Of a stretch of DNA of 8,746 nt, positions 1-7,893 are shown one piece after another (within the stretch, counting starts at the first letter, position 1; each line of letters opens with the position of its first letter). The notes beneath the pieces are model-generated. The model was not told where the DNA came from, searched no databases, and worked only from the letters and a program-made list of their open reading frames with translations. Both the position numbers and the translations under genes were made by a program. Origin of the DNA: Nocardioidaceae bacterium (GTDB taxonomy: Bacteria; Actinomycetota; Actinomycetes; Propionibacteriales; Nocardioidaceae); NCBI GenBank assembly GCA_013811715.1, contig JACCUS010000272.1, forward strand, positions 1-8,746, given 5' to 3'.

Positions 1-1916
1 GCGGTCCGCGTTTCACCATCGTCACCGGTCTCCCCTACGACCGCGACAACACCACGATGGTCGACTTCCCGATGTGCGACGACTGCGCACAGGAGTACGC
101 CGACCCTGGGGACCGTCGCTTCCACGCCCAGCCCATCGCGTGTCCGAGGTGCGGGCCGGTGCTCGAGCTGGTCACGGTCGACGGCTCGCCCCGGTCCGGT
201 GAAGCCGCGTTGGCCTTGGCACGTGCCAGGCTCGCCAACGGCCAGATCCTCGCGGTGAAAGGGCTCGGCGGCTACCACCTGGCGTGCGACGCCGCCGACG
301 AGCGAGCAGTCGCGGAGCTGCGCCGACGTAAGCGGCGTGGCGACAAGCCGTTCGCCGTGATGGCGGCCGACGTCGAGGTGGCCCGGCAGCTGGTGTCTCT
401 CGACGCGACCGAGGAGGCGTTGCTGACCGGCATCCGCAGACCGATCGTCCTCGCCGCGCGGAAGCCGACCCCGGCAACGGAGATCGCTGACTCGGTGGCT
501 CCCGGCAACCCCGATCTCGGCGTCTTCTTGCCCTACACGCCGCTGCACATACTGCTGTTCGGAGTCGGCGACGATGCGGAGCCGGGGCCGCGCGCCCTGG
601 TGATGACGTCGGGCAACCTGTCGGGTGAACCGATCGTGATCGGCGACGACGAGGCGGTCGAGCGTCTCGCTCCGCTCGTCGACGGCTGGCTGCGACACGG
701 CCGCCGGATCCGCATCCCCTGCGACGACTCCGTCTCGCGGGTGGTCTCCGGCATCGAGCTGCCCATCCGACGGTCGCGCGGCTATGCGCCGACACCCATC
801 GCGTTGCCCTTCGAGGTCGAGCCGATGCTCGCCGCCGGGGCGGACCTGAAGAACACCTGCTGCGTCGCGGCAGGCCGCTACGCCTGGGTCAGCCAGCACA
901 TCGGCGATATGGAGGACCTCGCCACGGTGGAGGCACTCGGCACCACCGAGCGCCATCTGGAGATGCTCACCGGCGTGCGCCCCGGCCTGGTCGTCACCGA
1001 CAACCATCCCGGCTACCACTCGACCATGTGGGCGAGCGCCAAGGCGACCGCGCTCGGAGCACCCGTCCGGGGAGTGCAGCACCATCACGCCCACATCGCC
1101 TCGGTGATGGGTGAGCACGGGCTCGACGGCAGCGAGCGGGTCATCGGCGTCGCCTTCGACGGCACCGGCTACGGCACCGACGGAGCCATCTGGGGCGGTG
1201 AGGTGTTGGTCGCGGACTACAAGGACTTCCGGCGCTTCGCGCACCTCGGGTACGTACCGCTCCCCGGCGGTGACGCGAGCGTCCAACGTCCCTACCGCAT
1301 GGCGCTCTCCCACCTCCACACCGCCCACCTGCCCTGGGAAGAGTGGCTGCCATCAGTCGACGCCTGTCCCGAGCTGGAACGCCGGGTGCTGCGGCACCAG
1401 CTCGACACCGGCTTCGGCTGCGTGCCGACGTCCAGCATGGGACGACTCTTCGATGCGGTCTCGTCTCTCGCGGGTGTGCGCCAGGTCGTCGACTACGAGG
1501 CGGAGGCCGCGATCGAGCTGGAAGCCCTCGCGCGGGCCGTCGACAAGGTCGACCAGCCGTACGCCTTCGCCGTCGGCGGTACGTCGGTCCGGGGCGCCCC
1601 GGTGACCGCCTCCGCGGCCGCCGTGCTCGCCGCTGTCGTCGACGACGTGCGGCGCGGCACAGCCGCCGAAGTCGTGGCCGCACGGTTCCACCTGGCCGTC
1701 GTACACCTCGTCGCCGAGCTCGCCGAGGCTGCGCGGCGAGAGCTCGGTCTCGACACAGTGGCTCTTGGCGGTGGCGTGTTCCAGAACAGCCTGCTGCTGC
1801 GGGAGACGTCGAGCCGGTTGACGGCGGTAGGCTTCCGGGTGCTGCGACCACAGCTGCTGCCACCCAACGACGCCGGCCTGGCCTTGGGTCAGATCTTGGT
1901 CGGCGCATCCGGATGA
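1..1916 (+). CDS. hypF: Carbamoyltransferase HypF, [NiFe]-hydrogenase maturation (5' truncated)
   Basis: HypF takes the carbamoyl group of carbamoyl phosphate, activates it as carbamoyl-AMP and transfers it to the C-terminal cysteine of HypE; this carbon and nitrogen become the cyanide ligands of the hydrogenase iron. The frame is open from the window edge: codons start at position 3, and the first two bases (GC) fit the cysteine of the usual CGPRFTI motif. The visible 637 residues begin at the end of the first zinc finger. Counting from the in-frame ATG at 57, a C-x2-C-x18-C-x2-C finger (Cys7, 10, 29, 32) comes first. A YrdC-like domain follows (about 45-235, with KGLGGYHLACDA, TSGNLSGEP and CDDSVSR). 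The Kae1-like domain (about 250-619) carries the metal-binding HHHAH at 342-346, FDGTGYGTDGAIWGGE and GGGVFQNSLLL. The N-terminal acylphosphatase domain lies off-window, so the ATG at 57 is internal and not the real start. TGA at 1914-1916 ends the gene, 25 nt before hypC. Confidence 0.97.
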   Translation, partial: GPRFTIVTGLPYDRDNTTMVDFPMCDDCAQEYADPGDRRFHAQPIACPRCGPVLELVTVDGSPRSGEAALALARARLANGQILAVKGLGGYHLACDAADERAVAELRRRKRRGDKPFAVMAADVEVARQLVSLDATEEALLTGIRRPIVLAARKPTPATEIADSVAPGNPDLGVFLPYTPLHILLFGVGDDAEPGPRALVMTSGNLSGEPIVIGDDEAVERLAPLVDGWLRHGRRIRIPCDDSVSRVVSGIELPIRRSRGYAPTPIALPFEVEPMLAAGADLKNTCCVAAGRYAWVSQHIGDMEDLATVEALGTTERHLEMLTGVRPGLVVTDNHPGYHSTMWASAKATALGAPVRGVQHHHAHIASVMGEHGLDGSERVIGVAFDGTGYGTDGAIWGGEVLVADYKDFRRFAHLGYVPLPGGDASVQRPYRMALSHLHTAHLPWEEWLPSVDACPELERRVLRHQLDTGFGCVPTSSMGRLFDAVSSLAGVRQVVDYEAEAAIELEALARAVDKVDQPYAFAVGGTSVRGAPVTASAAAVLAAVVDDVRRGTAAEVVAARFHLAVVHLVAELAEAARRELGLDTVALGGGVFQNSLLLRETSSRLTAVGFRVLRPQLLPPNDAGLALGQILVGASG

Positions 1917-1941
1917 GACGGCGAATCGAAAGGAGCAGGAC

Positions 1942-2234
1942 ATGTGTCTAGCAGTGCCCGGCAAGGTGTTGAGTCTGGAAGACCGAGATCAGACGAAGAT
2001 GGCCGAAGTCGACTTCGGGGGTGTGCGCAAGAACGTGTGCCTGGAGTACATCCCTGACGTCCAGATCGGCGAGTACGTGATGGTGCACGTCGGGTTCGCG
2101 ATCCAGCGACTCGACGAACAGTCCGCCCAGGAGACTCTGGCGAACTTCGAACGGATGGGCATTCTCGAAGAAGAGTTCGGTGATGGGTTTGCCCTGGCCG
2201 CCAAACAGGCGGGCATAGACGAGCGGGAGGCGTC

Positions 2235-2238
<4 letters not shown>
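1942..2238 (+). CDS. hypC: Hydrogenase maturation chaperone HypC
   Basis: HypC is a small iron-carrying chaperone (HypC/HybG/HupF family) that pairs with HypD while the Fe(CN)2CO group is built, then delivers it to the hydrogenase large-subunit precursor. The 98-residue product begins MCLAVPGKV, the family signature. Its Cys2, exposed after methionine removal, is the essential iron ligand. A histidine at residue 49 in the segment VMVHVGFAIQ lies where the family's conserved histidine is expected. Residues 1-55 form the expected small beta-barrel; the remainder is a helical, acidic tail. A strong ribosome-binding site, GAAAGGAG (1928-1935), sits 6 nt before the ATG and fixes the start. The stop overlaps the hypD start in an ATGA at 2235-2238, which points to translational coupling of the two partner proteins. 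Length is normal for the family. Confidence 0.97.
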
Positions 2239-3372
<1,134 letters not shown>

Positions 3373-3380
<8 letters not shown>

Positions 3381-4449
3381 GGAGGAGACTGCTGCTCCTT
3401 TGGACTTCGACGGCTGGGTGTGCCCGGTGCCTTTGCGCGACTCACCGAACATCGTGATGGCTCACGGCGGCGGTGGCGCCATGTCGGGCGAGCTGATCGA
3501 GCATCTGTTCCTGCCCGCGTTCGGCGAGGCTGCGGATGCGGCGCTGGGCGACTCCGCCGTGGTGGAGCTGGGCGGAAGTGGCAGGCTGGCGTTCTCGACC
3601 GACTCGTTCGTCGTCAAGCCGCTGTTCTTCCCGGGCGGCACGATCGGGGAGCTGGCCGTCAACGGGACAGTGAACGACCTGGCGATGGCCGGCGCAACGC
3701 CGATGGTGCTGTCGACCGCGTTCATCTTGGAGGAGGGGACCCCGCTCTCCGACATCGGTCGCGTGGCGGGGGCGTTGGGCGCGGCTGCCCTCAAGGCGGG
3801 CGTCAAGCTCGTCACCGGTGACACCAAGGTGGTCGACCGGGGCAGCGGCGACGGGGTCTTCGTCAACACTTCCGGCATCGGTGTGGTGCGTGACGGCGTG
3901 GACATCCGGCCCGAACGCGCCGCTCCCGGCGACGTGGTGATCGTGAGTGGCGACATCGGCGTACACGGCATCGCCGTGATGAGTGGACGCGAGGGGCTGG
4001 AGTTCGGTACGACGGTGACGTCCGACACGGCACCCTTGAACGGCCTGGTGGCCGCGATGCTCGACACCGGCGCGGACATCCATGTGCTGCGTGACCCCAC
4101 GCGGGGCGGTGTGGCGACGTCACTGAACGAGATCGGTTCGGCCGCCAAGGTCGGCGTCGAGATCGTGGAGCGGGACCTGCCTATCCCGCAGGCGGTGCAG
4201 GATGCATGCGGCCTGCTCGGGCTCGACCCCCTCTACGTCGCCAACGAGGGCAAGCTGCTGGCGATCCTGCCCGCGGGTGACGCGGCCAAGGTGCTGGCGG
4301 CCATGCATGGTCATGAGTACGGCCACGACGCGACCGTCATCGGGTCTTGCGTCGAGGACCATCCCGGTGTGGTGGTCGCGAAGACCGGCCTCGGTGGCAA
4401 CCGCGTTGTCCACCTGCCGTTGGGCGAGCAACTGCCGCGGATCTGCTGA
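3373..4449 (+). CDS. hypE: Hydrogenase maturation dehydratase HypE
   Basis: HypE accepts a carbamoyl group from HypF on its C-terminal cysteine and uses ATP to dehydrate it to a thiocyanate, the cyanide donor for HypC-HypD. The 358-residue protein belongs to the PurM/AIRS ATP-binding superfamily. The N-terminal AIRS domain (about 27-190) has HGGGGAMSGELI at 31-42, STDSFVVKPLFFPGG at 75-89, NGTVNDLAMAGATP at 97-110 and the TGDTKVV loop. The C-terminal domain (about 195-350) has SGDIGVHGIAVMSGREG and LRDPTRGGVATSLNEI. The protein ends in the diagnostic PRIC, with the modified Cys358 as the last residue. The ATG at 3373 overlaps the end of hypD by 8 nt. A TTG at 3400, preceded by GGAGGAG, is a possible alternative start that would remove nine residues lying before the conserved core. 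I prefer the ATG because of the operon overlap. Confidence 0.97.
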
Positions 4450-5178
4450 GTGAGCGAGCAGGGGGCGCTGCTGTTCGCGCGGTACGCATATCCACCCAAC
4501 GAGCTGGGCTACTGCGGCCCGGCCGGAGCAGCTGCGTTGTTGGAGCAGAGCAGTGGCCGTTTCCATGACGAGGTGCGCCGGCGGGCGCCGCGGTTCGAGG
4601 GGGCGTGGGTCTACCTGCAGATCCTGGCCGACGCCGTGGGTGTCGCCGATCCGCTGGACCAGCGCGTCGTGGAGGCCTACTGGGTCGGCAACGAGCTGCT
4701 CGACCGGGTGGATCCGGTGACCTTCCTGGCCGAGCTGACCCCAAGGCTCAAGGGCCAGCTGGGCGGACCCTGGACGCAGGCCGGGCTGTCGGCGCTGTCC
4801 AACCACAGCTTCCACGTCTTCGAGGTCTACCCCTGGGTGCGACTGCTCGGCAACGGCAGCGACACTCCTGCCGAGGTGCTCGACCAATGCCGGATCCGGT
4901 GCGGCGAGGTGCTGCGCGTGGACGGGGAACGGGTGGCCGTGCGCACTCGTCGGCTGGAGTGGGATGGTGCGCGGCTGGTGCACGGCGAAGCGCGCGAAGA
5001 GGCCGCCCGCTGGTCGGTGGAGGGGTGCGCGCTGCTCGATGAGATCGCCGCGGGCGATGTCGTGTCCCTCCACTGGGACTGGGTCTGTGACCGGTTGCAG
5101 CCGGCGAGCGTGACGTGGATCGAGAGCCTCGAGGAGCGCCAGCTGGCCAGAACCAACGCCTGGGTTGTCAGCCAATAG
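4450..5178 (+). CDS. DUF6390-like protein of unknown function, hydrogenase operon
   Basis: The protein has 242 residues and no known catalytic motif that I can identify. I match it from memory to DUF6390, an uncharacterised family seen beside actinobacterial hydrogenase genes; the match was not computed. Its N-terminus, with FARYAYPPNELGYCGP at about residues 9-24, looks like the family hallmark. A second conserved-looking block is SNHSFHVFEVYPWVRLLG in the middle, and HWDWVCDRL lies near the C-terminus. It has no signal peptide and no membrane segment, so it is probably a cytoplasmic globular protein, rich in Trp, Leu and acidic residues. The GTG start directly follows the hypE stop (TGA then GTG, no gap) and has no clear ribosome-binding site. 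Translation therefore probably depends on termination-reinitiation from hypE. This tight linkage suggests a role in hydrogenase maturation or in handling HypE or the large subunit, but the function is not known. Its TAG stop ends the operon in this window. Confidence 0.85.
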   Translation: MSEQGALLFARYAYPPNELGYCGPAGAAALLEQSSGRFHDEVRRRAPRFEGAWVYLQILADAVGVADPLDQRVVEAYWVGNELLDRVDPVTFLAELTPRLKGQLGGPWTQAGLSALSNHSFHVFEVYPWVRLLGNGSDTPAEVLDQCRIRCGEVLRVDGERVAVRTRRLEWDGARLVHGEAREEAARWSVEGCALLDEIAAGDVVSLHWDWVCDRLQPASVTWIESLEERQLARTNAWVVSQ

Positions 5179-5199
5179 CCGCGAGCGCCACGATCCGAG

Positions 5200-5253
5200 G
5201 TGGTGTGGCCGGGATGAGGACGACACACAGTCCGGCCGGGGCCGCCACACCGC
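5200..5253 (+). other. Imperfect inverted repeat after the hyp operon
   Basis: GTGGTGTGGC (5200-5209) pairs with GCCACACCGC (5244-5253) as a 10-bp stem with one G-T pair. An alternative inner stem is GGCCGG (5207-5212) with CCGGCC (5232-5237). The position, 22 nt after the stop of the last operon gene, would suit a transcription-ending hairpin. However, no T-run follows and the loop is long, so it is not a classical intrinsic terminator. It could equally be chance in GC-rich DNA. The rest of the 129-nt gap (5179-5307) holds only the iclR promoter signals. Confidence 0.3.
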
Positions 5254-5295
5254 GACAGCCGGGGCACAGTTGGCCGGTTGCAGCCGGTGAACCGT

Positions 5296-5301
5296 TAGTG
5301 T
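5296..5301 (+). promoter_or_regulatory. -10 hexamer for leaderless iclR-family gene
   Basis: TAGTGT fits the TANNNT pattern of actinobacterial -10 elements. Its last T is 7 nt before the A of the ATG at 5308, the spacing at which transcription would begin on the start codon itself. No ribosome-binding site lies between the two, which supports leaderless translation. GTTGCGC (5300-5306), close to the GTTGCGT motif found downstream, overlaps this site and could allow autorepression. No convincing -35 is seen. TTGGCC (5270-5275) and TTGCAG (5278-5283) are off the best spacing. Confidence 0.5.
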
Positions 5302-5307
5302 TGCGCT

Positions 5308-6078
5308 ATGTACAACGCTGGAACGGCCAGCCCGGTGCAGTCGGTGGATCGCGCGCTGGCGATCTTGGATCTCCTTGCCCGCGGCGGCGAGGTCGGAGTG
5401 AGTGACATCGCGGCCGAGCTCGGCGTGCACAAGAGCACGGCGTTTCGCCTGGTGGGCGCCCTGGAGAGGCGAGGGGTGGCCGAGCAGGTCGGCGAGCGCG
5501 GCAAGTACCGACTCGGCGTCGGCATCCTCCGGCTTGCAGCCGCCACGACTGCTCGGTTGGACGTGGTGCAAGAGGCCCGCGCCGTCGCCAGGCAGCTGGC
5601 CGTCGCCACCCGTGAAACCGTGAACGTCGCTGTGCTGTCCGAGGGCTCTGCGCTGTACGTCGACCAGGTAGCTGGTGCGTCCGCGTTGCAGTCGCACAAC
5701 TGGGTGGGGCAGCACATCCCGCTGCATGCCACCTCCAATGGCAAGGTGCTGCTCAGCGGTGTCCCAGACGGGCAACTGGCCATGTACGTCAAGAAGCTCC
5801 CGGGGTACACCGATCAAACGATCACTCGCCTGTCGGAGCTGCGGCGTGACATCTCGTCCGTTCGGGACCGCGGCTACGCGGTCGCGGTCGACGAGCTCGA
5901 GGTCGGGCTGACGGCGTTAGCGGCGCCGATCCGAAACGCGCACGGCGACGTGGTGGCGTCGATCAGTGCGTCCGGTCCGACGTTCCGGCTCGGGCGGGAG
6001 AGGATCGAGCAGGTGGCCCCCCTGCTGGTCGCCGCGGCGCAGGAGGTGTCCCACCGGCTCGGCTGGGGTTCCCGCTGA
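5308..6078 (+). CDS. IclR-family transcriptional regulator
   Basis: This 256-residue protein has the complete two-domain IclR layout. The N-terminal winged helix-turn-helix (about residues 9-75) reads SVDRALAILDLLARGG, then VSDIAAELGVHKSTAFRLVGAL with the recognition helix near 41-52, then the wing GKYRLGVGILRLA. The C-terminal effector-binding domain (about 85-250) contains ALYVDQVAG, PLHATSNGKVLLSG, a RGYAVAVDELEVGLTALAAPI stretch and ISASGPTFRL, all typical of the family. It is a soluble DNA-binding protein that usually acts as a homodimer or tetramer on catabolic genes. It lies 146 nt upstream of a BCCT transporter gene in the same direction, followed by a methylamine-type FAD oxidase gene. 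It is therefore inferred to control that pathway; the ligand cannot be read from sequence. The start at 5308 is chosen from the well-placed -10 element and the match of the N-terminus to family length. Confidence 0.94.
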   Translation: MYNAGTASPVQSVDRALAILDLLARGGEVGVSDIAAELGVHKSTAFRLVGALERRGVAEQVGERGKYRLGVGILRLAAATTARLDVVQEARAVARQLAVATRETVNVAVLSEGSALYVDQVAGASALQSHNWVGQHIPLHATSNGKVLLSGVPDGQLAMYVKKLPGYTDQTITRLSELRRDISSVRDRGYAVAVDELEVGLTALAAPIRNAHGDVVASISASGPTFRLGRERIEQVAPLLVAAAQEVSHRLGWGSR

Positions 6079-6100
6079 CGCAACAGGGTGGGGCGAACCA

Positions 6101-6129
6101 TTGACGCGACCAGGAGTTCGGAGGATTCT
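6101..6129 (+). promoter_or_regulatory. Predicted promoter of BCCT transporter gene
   Basis: TTGACG (6101-6106) matches the housekeeping -35 element at five of six bases. It is followed after 17 nt by GATTCT (6124-6129), an acceptable -10. Transcription would begin near 6136, giving a leader of about 90 nt before the ATG at 6225. A GTTGCGT motif (6131-6137) covers the predicted start point and two related elements lie just downstream, an arrangement expected for repression. Confidence 0.5.
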
Positions 6130-6130
6130 G

Positions 6131-6137
6131 GTTGCGT
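6131..6137 (+). promoter_or_regulatory. GTTGCGT half-site at predicted BCCT transcription start
   Basis: This exact heptamer also occurs at 6150-6156 on the + strand, and on the - strand at 6078-6084 (overlapping the last base of the iclR-family stop codon) and 7903-7909. The start-to-start distance to the copy at 6150 is 19 nt, close to two helical turns, so both would lie on the same face of the DNA. It is a candidate operator half-site for the neighbouring IclR protein; this is an inference from position and repetition. Confidence 0.4.
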
Positions 6138-6149
6138 ACTGATCGACGT

Positions 6150-6165
6150 GTTGCGTCACGCGAAC
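6150..6165 (+). promoter_or_regulatory. Candidate operator, GTTGCG-N2-ACGCGAAC type
   Basis: GTTGCGTCACGCGAAC contains the near-palindrome GCGT-C-ACGC. TCACGCGAAC (6156-6165) is repeated exactly in inverted orientation as GTTCGCGTGA at 6189-6198. Allowing one bulged base, the arms extend to about 15 bp (6151-6165 with 6189-6204). The pair could be two operator sites facing each other, or a hairpin with a 23-nt loop in the transporter mRNA leader. Confidence 0.45.
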
Positions 6166-6188
6166 CGGATGTGCGGATCACGCCAACC

Positions 6189-6204
6189 GTTCGCGTGAGC
6201 GCAA
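6189..6204 (-). promoter_or_regulatory. Candidate operator, inverted copy in BCCT leader
   Basis: Read on the - strand this is TTGCGCTCACGCGAAC, the same element as at 6150-6165 but with a spacer one base longer between TTGCG and ACGCGA. It ends 8 nt before the ribosome-binding site of the transporter gene, so a bound protein or the leader hairpin could also affect expression at that level. Confidence 0.42.
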
Positions 6205-6212
6205 GCACGACT

Positions 6213-6219
6213 ACGGAGG
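6213..6219 (+). promoter_or_regulatory. Ribosome-binding site fixing the BCCT start
   Basis: ACGGAGG lies 5 nt before the ATG at 6225. It decides between this ATG and a longer in-frame reading from a TTG at 6132, which has no such site and would overlap the promoter and operator region. Confidence 0.75.
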
Positions 6220-6224
6220 TGCCT

Positions 6225-7871
6225 ATGGTGCAGCAGCGGCAGGACCGGACGACAGCGCAGGAGGGCCGTACCCGGCACGGATTCGATCGGGTGGTGTTCG
6301 GCGTCGCGGCCGCCGCTGCGGTGGCATTCGTGACGTGGGGAGTCGTCGACGACAAGGGCCTGACGAAGGGCACCGGTGACGTGCTGGCCTGGGTCACCGA
6401 CGTGTTCGGCTGGCTGTTCGTCTTGTCGAGCGGTTTCTTCGTGCTCTTCTCGGTCTACCTGGCGGTCAGCCGCTACGGTCACATCAGGGCTGGGCCCAGA
6501 CGATGCCGAACCGGAGTTCTCGACCTTCTCGTGGGTCTCCATGATGTTCGCCACCGCATGGGTATCGGGCTGATGTTCTATGGCGTCGCCGAACCGCTCA
6601 CGCACCTGAACACCCCACCGATGGGGATGGCCGAGCCGGGGACACCGGAGGCCGCCCAGCTGTCGATGGAGTACACGTTCTTCCACTGGGGCTTCCACCC
6701 GTGGGCGATGTACGCGGTCATCGGCTTGTCGATCGCCTACTTCGCGTACCGCAAGGGGCGTGGCAACCTGATCAGCTCCACGTTCTTCCCGCTCATCGGC
6801 AACCGGGCGGCCGGAGGGCCCGGCAAGGCCATCGACATCATCGCGATCTTCGCGACGCTGTTCGGCTCCGCGACATCCCTCGGGCTGGGAGCGCTGCAGA
6901 TCACCGGTGGGATCGACGACGTGTTCGGCCGGGGCGGAGGCGACAAGACCCTCGCGGTCGTGGTCATCGCCTTCTTGACGTTGTGCTTCGTGGCATCTGC
7001 GGCCAGTGGCATCGATCGAGGCATCAAGTGGCTCTCCAACACCAACGCCGTGGCTGCCGGTCTGCTGGTGCTCTTCCTGTTCGTCGTCGGCCCCACACTC
7101 TTCATCCTCGGCACGTTCACCGAGTCCATCGGCGGTTACCTGACCCAGCTGCCTTCCATGAGCTTCCGCACCGGTGTGTTCGAAGGTGCGGCCTGGCTCA
7201 ACGGCTGGACGATCTTCTACTGGGCGTGGTGGATCTCGTGGACGCCCTTCGTGGGCATGTTCATCGCCCGCATCTCCAAGGGACGGACCATCCGTCAGTT
7301 CGTCACCTACGTGATCGCGGTGCCCAGCCTGGTCAGCTTCGTGTGGTTCTCCATCCTCGGCGGCTCGGCGTTCAACCTGCAGTTCAGCGGTGTGAACATG
7401 CCCGCCGCCCTCGACGCCGGGATCGAGAACGCCCTGTTCGCGACGCTCCGCGAGTTCCCGCTCGCATCCATCACGGTCGCCCTCGCCGTGTTCCTGGTGG
7501 CGATCTTCTACGTCACGGGCGCAGACAGCGCATCGATCGTCATGAGCATGCTGAGCGAGTCCGGCACCGAGACGCCGCGTCGAGGGCTGGTGGTCTTCTG
7601 GGGCGTCGCCACCGGCGCGGTGGCCGGCGTGCTGCTCTGGACAGGTGGCTTGGCGGCGCTGCAGACGCTGGTGATCATCGTGGCCGCGCCGTTCCTGCTC
7701 ATCTTGTTGGCCATGTGCTTCTCGCTCATGAAGGAGCTCCGCAACGAACCGGACGACGCGACCACATCGCCCAAGGTCCGTGCGGCACTGAAGAGCAGCG
7801 ACCGCAGCCAGGGGCACAGCGACACCCCCGACCCGGCAGCCGGGCCGAAGCCACCGGTGCGGACCGGGTGA
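6225..7871 (+). CDS. BCCT-family transporter (betaine/choline/carnitine type), with internal frame disturbance
   Basis: This inner-membrane secondary transporter reads as 548 residues, normal for the family. BCCT proteins import quaternary ammonium or related compounds such as glycine betaine, choline, carnitine or DMSP, using sodium or proton gradients. Family motifs seen are MGIGLMFYGVAEPLTH (112 on), HWGFHPWAMYAVIGL, LGLGALQITGGI and the signature GWTIFYWAWWISWTPFVGMFIARISKGRTIRQF, with substrate-cage tryptophans near 328-336. Hydrophobic segments fit the expected 12 helices. A polar C-terminal tail (about 505-548) ends the protein. Residues 89-111 are unlike any BCCT protein because this stretch is out of frame; reading the adjacent frame restores EPEFSTFSW and a GMGIG motif. 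As written, helix 2 and the start of helix 3 would be destroyed, so the gene is either affected by sequence errors or is a defective allele. The ATG at 6225 has a good ribosome-binding site. The substrate is unproven; the downstream demethylating oxidase favours glycine betaine or a related N-methyl compound. Confidence 0.92.
   Translation: MVQQRQDRTTAQEGRTRHGFDRVVFGVAAAAAVAFVTWGVVDDKGLTKGTGDVLAWVTDVFGWLFVLSSGFFVLFSVYLAVSRYGHIRAGPRRCRTGVLDLLVGLHDVRHRMGIGLMFYGVAEPLTHLNTPPMGMAEPGTPEAAQLSMEYTFFHWGFHPWAMYAVIGLSIAYFAYRKGRGNLISSTFFPLIGNRAAGGPGKAIDIIAIFATLFGSATSLGLGALQITGGIDDVFGRGGGDKTLAVVVIAFLTLCFVASAASGIDRGIKWLSNTNAVAAGLLVLFLFVVGPTLFILGTFTESIGGYLTQLPSMSFRTGVFEGAAWLNGWTIFYWAWWISWTPFVGMFIARISKGRTIRQFVTYVIAVPSLVSFVWFSILGGSAFNLQFSGVNMPAALDAGIENALFATLREFPLASITVALAVFLVAIFYVTGADSASIVMSMLSESGTETPRRGLVVFWGVATGAVAGVLLWTGGLAALQTLVIIVAAPFLLILLAMCFSLMKELRNEPDDATTSPKVRAALKSSDRSQGHSDTPDPAAGPKPPVRTG
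6489..6557 (+). other. Out-of-frame segment bounded by two compensating 1-nt indels
   Basis: In the transporter frame this stretch encodes an Arg-rich sequence (AGPRRCRTG...DVRHR) foreign to BCCT proteins. Starting at 6490 in the adjacent frame it encodes LGPDDAEPEFSTFSW and VSMMFAT, which is conserved family sequence, before that frame closes at TGA 6571. Removing one G from GGG (6487-6489) and adding one G near 6556 (ACC-GGC-ATG) gives a continuous HIRLGPDD...FATGMGIGLMF. The length of the protein is unchanged by the pair. Confidence 0.85.
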
Positions 7872-7893
7872 AGGACCGTGGCCATGCACTGAC

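Noticed and set aside
57..1916. hypF starting at the ATG at 57
   Set aside because: Codons upstream to the window edge encode GPRFTIVTGLPYDRDNTT, conserved HypF sequence, so the gene begins off-window.
4120..5817. 565-codon open frame on the - strand across hypE, the DUF6390-like gene and the iclR-family gene
   Set aside because: It runs opposite three genes with recognisable protein families, ignores their boundaries, and encodes compositionally biased sequence with no domain.
6132..6224. N-terminal extension of the transporter from a TTG start
   Set aside because: The extension lacks a ribosome-binding site, covers the predicted transcription start and operator motifs, and is absent from BCCT proteins. 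The ATG at 6225 has ACGGAGG at the right distance.
6489..6557. Programmed ribosomal frameshifting in the transporter
   Set aside because: It would need two opposite shifts 69 nt apart and there is no slippery heptamer at either point. Two single-base indels are a far simpler explanation.
6376..6573. Separate small + strand gene ending at 6573
   Set aside because: Its second half is the displaced piece of the BCCT protein produced by the frame shifts; its first half is shadow sequence. It is not an independent gene.
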